From: an uncultured Bacteroidales bacterium
GTDB lineage: Bacteria > Bacteroidota > Bacteroidia > Bacteroidales > Paludibacteraceae
DNA: 25,626 nucleotides
Assembly: GCA_934728255.1 (NCBI GenBank)
Contig: CAKVEC010000017.1
Span: 1 to 25,626 of the forward strand
Direction: 5' to 3'
Shown here: piece by piece, positions 23,154 to 25,626 of the stretch
Layout of the letters: each line of letters opens with the position of its first letter
Numbering within the stretch: position 1 is the stretch's first letter
Notes under the pieces: generated by a model
Told to the model about the DNA's origin: nothing
Database searches by the model: none
The model's input: the letters and a program-made list of their open reading frames with translations, nothing else
Translations under genes and position numbers: made by a program

Positions 23154-25163
23154 TTATTTCTCGGCGGGGGAGTCGGCCTCGGTGGACCAGTAGGGGTTCT
23201 GGTAGAGCGGCGAAGTCGATTTGGTGGCACCATCGGCGGAGGTTAAGAGGAACTCCTTGACGTTGATCGGCGAGAGGTAGTATGCCATGTGCCATGTCAG
23301 TCCATCATAGCCCTCCTGTTTGGCATTGCGGCGGTAGGGTTTGTAGTATTCGCCGTCCGACAGGGGCGATACATTGGCATTGACGGTGCCATCGGCTTTG
23401 AGTTCGACACCCGCATCGGAATAGATCTGCTGCATACCCGCACTCCAGATATGGATACCCTCGGGCTGGTAGGGCGTGGTGGTGAGTTGGTCAAGCGCAC
23501 GCCAACGGATCAAGTCCATCCAGCGCATACCCTCGGCGAGAAATTCGGAACGGCGCTCACGGCGGATATTGTAGCGGGTAGCATTGACGACCTGCCCTGC
23601 GGTGTAAGCACCGAAATCGTTCTTGGCTTCCTGCGTCATGTCGGTGGCGGCGATGGTCTTGGTGAAGTCCTCGTCCACCCCTGCACGGCGGCGGAGCGCA
23701 CGCCAGTAGCCCTCGGCTTTGCTGTCCAACGAACCATTGGCTTCGTAGCAAGCCTCGATATAGTTGAGCAGGGCTTCGGCACTACGGAAAGTGATGCAGC
23801 CCGTAGTAGAGCCTGCCTGTTTGCACTGTTTCTGGTAGGTAGAGTTGCCCTTGCGGATTGAATAGCCGGTGGCGTAGGTCTCTACCACGCCTGTGAACTG
23901 CGGCAGGGGTTCAATCTCGATAGCACTGTTGGCTTCGGTGGTCGGATAGACATAATTGCGCTGCCCCGGCTCTTTGAGGAAACAAGAGAGACGCGTATCA
24001 CGGTCGGTGCGGACGGCGGCAAATGACTCATCGCCCTGATAGAGCGGGCTGACATAGATGGGCAGACCGTCTTTCATCAGGTAACTGTCCACCAGACCGC
24101 GTGTAAGACCGGTGCCTCCGTTGCCGCGGTGCGCGAAATAAACCACGCTGTGCGATACCAAATTGGCGGCATACGGACACCAGAGGATGACCTCGGGGTT
24201 ATCGTACAAGTCTTCGGTACCGAACATATCCATATAGGGGTTGGCAGGGTCGGTCTCGGTCTGCTGTACGGTACCCGTGTTGTCGGTGAGGACAGCGGCA
24301 TCGGCTACCTGCTCTGCAGCCGCCATAGCCTGACGGAAGAACCACTCCGCCTCGGCGTTGATGTCGCCGCGGGGGAAAGCATAGCCTTGGTTGTAGTCTT
24401 TCTGCAGTCCCACCCATTCGCTGTTCCCCGGCACGAAGGGGGTACCGGCGAAGTTCTTGAGGAAAGAACCCTCGTAGAGCGCCACACGCGACTTGAGCAA
24501 CAGGGCGGCATCGCGCGAGATACGGCTGTTGGACATCTTGGCGGTCATCAGCGAGGCGGCACGGTCGAGGTCCTGCATAATAAAACGTGCTACGGAATCG
24601 GACGGCATACGATGGCTGGCAGCGATCAGTGCCTCCTTGGTATCCTGGAGCGGCTCGGTAACGATCGGGAAATCGCCGAAAGCCTGCAGTTTGTCGAAAT
24701 AACCATATGCGCGGAGGAAATACATCTCGCCGATGTAGTGGTCGATATTCTCTTTCACACCGCTGATTTCGCCGGCATTGTAGCGGTCGAGCACCTGTGA
24801 GAAGAACCAGTTGCACTTATAGATATTGCTGAAGTCGTAGCCTCCGCCCGTCTGCGGCACGAGCCACAGACCGAGGAATTTGTCGCCCGGTCCGGCAGCA
24901 CTAATCTGGTTGTCGGAGGTGGCATCGGCAGCGAAACGTCCGTAGTCCCAGCCCGTGGTACTGGACCAGCCGCCATGCCCGGGGAGGAAATCGGTGTAAC
25001 GCCCGTCCACAAAAGAGAGGACAGCCGCTTCAGTGTTGAAATACTGTTCGGGTGTGATGGACGAGAGCGGTTCCTTGGTGAGCCAGTCATTGCAACCCGA
25101 GAGGAGCCCTACACTCGCACCCAGCACCATACCATAAGCCAAAGTTTTTATTGTTGTTTTCAT
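23154..25163 (-). CDS. RagB/SusD-family lipoprotein
   Basis: SusD-like proteins are surface lipoproteins that catch glycans or other nutrients and hand them to a SusC TonB-dependent transporter. This 669-aa protein has a signal with lipobox LLSGC (Cys24). It has the family start NDWLTKEPLSSITPEQYFNTEAAVLSFVDGRYTDF and the helical repeat region EMYFLRAYGYFDKLQAFGDFPIV. The C-terminal family region is YNIRRERRSEFLAEGMRWMDLIRWR. It is longer than typical SusD proteins (about 500-600 aa). SusC normally lies directly upstream. Here the upstream gene, 160 bases away, is a T9SS-sorted protein, and downstream is a terminator, so the partner must be elsewhere. The ligand cannot be told. Confidence 0.93.
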   Translation of the reverse strand: MKTTIKTLAYGMVLGASVGLLSGCNDWLTKEPLSSITPEQYFNTEAAVLSFVDGRYTDFLPGHGGWSSTTGWDYGRFAADATSDNQISAAGPGDKFLGLWLVPQTGGGYDFSNIYKCNWFFSQVLDRYNAGEISGVKENIDHYIGEMYFLRAYGYFDKLQAFGDFPIVTEPLQDTKEALIAASHRMPSDSVARFIMQDLDRAASLMTAKMSNSRISRDAALLLKSRVALYEGSFLKNFAGTPFVPGNSEWVGLQKDYNQGYAFPRGDINAEAEWFFRQAMAAAEQVADAAVLTDNTGTVQQTETDPANPYMDMFGTEDLYDNPEVILWCPYAANLVSHSVVYFAHRGNGGTGLTRGLVDSYLMKDGLPIYVSPLYQGDESFAAVRTDRDTRLSCFLKEPGQRNYVYPTTEANSAIEIEPLPQFTGVVETYATGYSIRKGNSTYQKQCKQAGSTTGCITFRSAEALLNYIEACYEANGSLDSKAEGYWRALRRRAGVDEDFTKTIAATDMTQEAKNDFGAYTAGQVVNATRYNIRRERRSEFLAEGMRWMDLIRWRALDQLTTTPYQPEGIHIWSAGMQQIYSDAGVELKADGTVNANVSPLSDGEYYKPYRRNAKQEGYDGLTWHMAYYLSPINVKEFLLTSADGATKSTSPLYQNPYWSTEADSPAEK

Positions 25164-25216
25164 TGCTGTAAATAGTTTACTTTTATATTAATGTGAGTTC
25201 GATATAAAAAACTCCT

Positions 25217-25233
25217 TTGCCGCAAAGCGGCAA
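25217..25233. other. Perfect hairpin in the spacer upstream of the SusD-like gene
   Basis: TTGCCGC (25217-25223) and GCGGCAA (25227-25233) form a perfect 7-bp stem with a 3-base loop. On the minus strand four bases and then six T follow, so it could end the T9SS-protein transcript or fold in the SusD leader. A second GC-rich inverted word (GCCTACGGC, near 25290) lies in the same spacer. No clear promoter was found for the SusD-like gene. Confidence 0.5.
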
Positions 25234-25322
25234 GAAATCGAAGTAAATCTTTGTCTTTTTCATCCATAAATTGCCATAAATCTTATTCGCCTACGGCGGA
25301 AAAATATGCAATTATAGTTATA

Positions 25323-25626
25323 TTATTGTTTGATGACTTTCTCTACAGATACAGCACCATCGTCCCATAGGGTTTGAATGGCATAGAAGCCGCTTGGTAA
25401 TGTGTTTGTAGCCATTTCTTTGTCTTTTGCAGTCTGCACCAACTGTCCGTTTGCATTGTACACAATATAGCGGTCTATATGCCTGACGACTGACAGCGGG
25501 GCATCTGTAGCGATTTGCTCTTCATAATAGTCTGTTTCATCAGGCGTACTATTATTTGTGCGGCGGGGTGCAAAACGTTTCAAGTTGTCCGTACAAGAAG
25601 AACGAATGGAAATTTCCACGTTGCTG
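25323..25626 (-). CDS. 3' end of a T9SS-sorted protein (partial)
   Basis: Only the last 100 or so codons are in the window. The frame is open to the edge, so the GTG at 25619 need not be the real start. The final part, RYIVYNANGQLVQTA...LPSGFYAIQTLWDDGAVSVEKVIKQ, has the form of a type A sorting domain of the Bacteroidota type IX secretion system: a Y-N-x-x-G-Q strand, then L-P-x-G-x-Y, and a final V-x-K-V-I-K strand. The product is thus likely carried across the outer membrane and perhaps anchored. The cargo part lies outside the window and cannot be named. Confidence 0.75.
   Translation of the reverse strand, partial: SNVEISIRSSCTDNLKRFAPRRTNNSTPDETDYYEEQIATDAPLSVVRHIDRYIVYNANGQLVQTAKDKEMATNTLPSGFYAIQTLWDDGAVSVEKVIKQ

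Overview
The window looks like a chromosomal piece of a Bacteroidota bacterium, most likely order Bacteroidales. It carries a SusD/RagB lipoprotein, a one-piece hybrid two-component sensor with an AraC output domain, a DUF5686-type outer-membrane protein, type IX secretion sorting domains, DUF4827-type lipoproteins, and promoters of the Bacteroidota form TTTG-N20-TAnnTTTG. Most genes are GC-rich (one SusD line counted by hand is 58% GC) while the spacers are AT-rich. No phage, IS element, CRISPR array, tRNA or rRNA gene was recognised.

Layout. Positions 1-1046 hold no convincing gene. They contain two hairpins, a diverged 85-bp direct repeat, a dispersed hairpin repeat, a GC-rich 61-bp stem-loop and several tandem duplications. 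Next on the + strand come rfbA (dTDP-glucose synthesis), a large orphan hybrid sensor, two overlapping FKBP-like lipoprotein genes, glmM (UDP-GlcNAc precursor), and surE / small membrane protein / lpxB (lipid A disaccharide). A strong bidirectional terminator at 10600-10636 separates these from a tight minus-strand cluster read dacB (PBP4) -> birA -> cotH-like lipoprotein -> rfbB. A divergent promoter region (15395-15761) then drives dacB leftward. Rightward it drives an EptA-like phosphoethanolamine transferase gene followed by a 942-aa DUF5686-type gene; both of these start with TTG. After a second bidirectional terminator the rest is minus strand: an Ig-like/OB-fold secreted protein, a Bro-N/DinD-like gene with its own promoter, a SusD-like lipoprotein with no SusC beside it, and the 3' end of a T9SS-sorted protein cut by the window edge.

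Function. Most identifiable genes serve the cell envelope: dTDP-sugar supply (RfbA, RfbB), UDP-GlcNAc supply (GlmM), lipid A (LpxB, EptA-like), peptidoglycan trimming (DacB) and outer-membrane or surface proteins (SusD, DUF5686, T9SS cargo).

The most unusual material is non-coding. At least ten places, mostly spacers directly upstream of start codons, consist of freshly duplicated 7-15 bp units whose sequence differs at every site. One array has grown inside lpxB and one fills the whole stop-to-start spacer before glmM. A 28-bp hairpin with an invariant TCGTG loop and a compensatory base change occurs three times, twice flanking rfbA.
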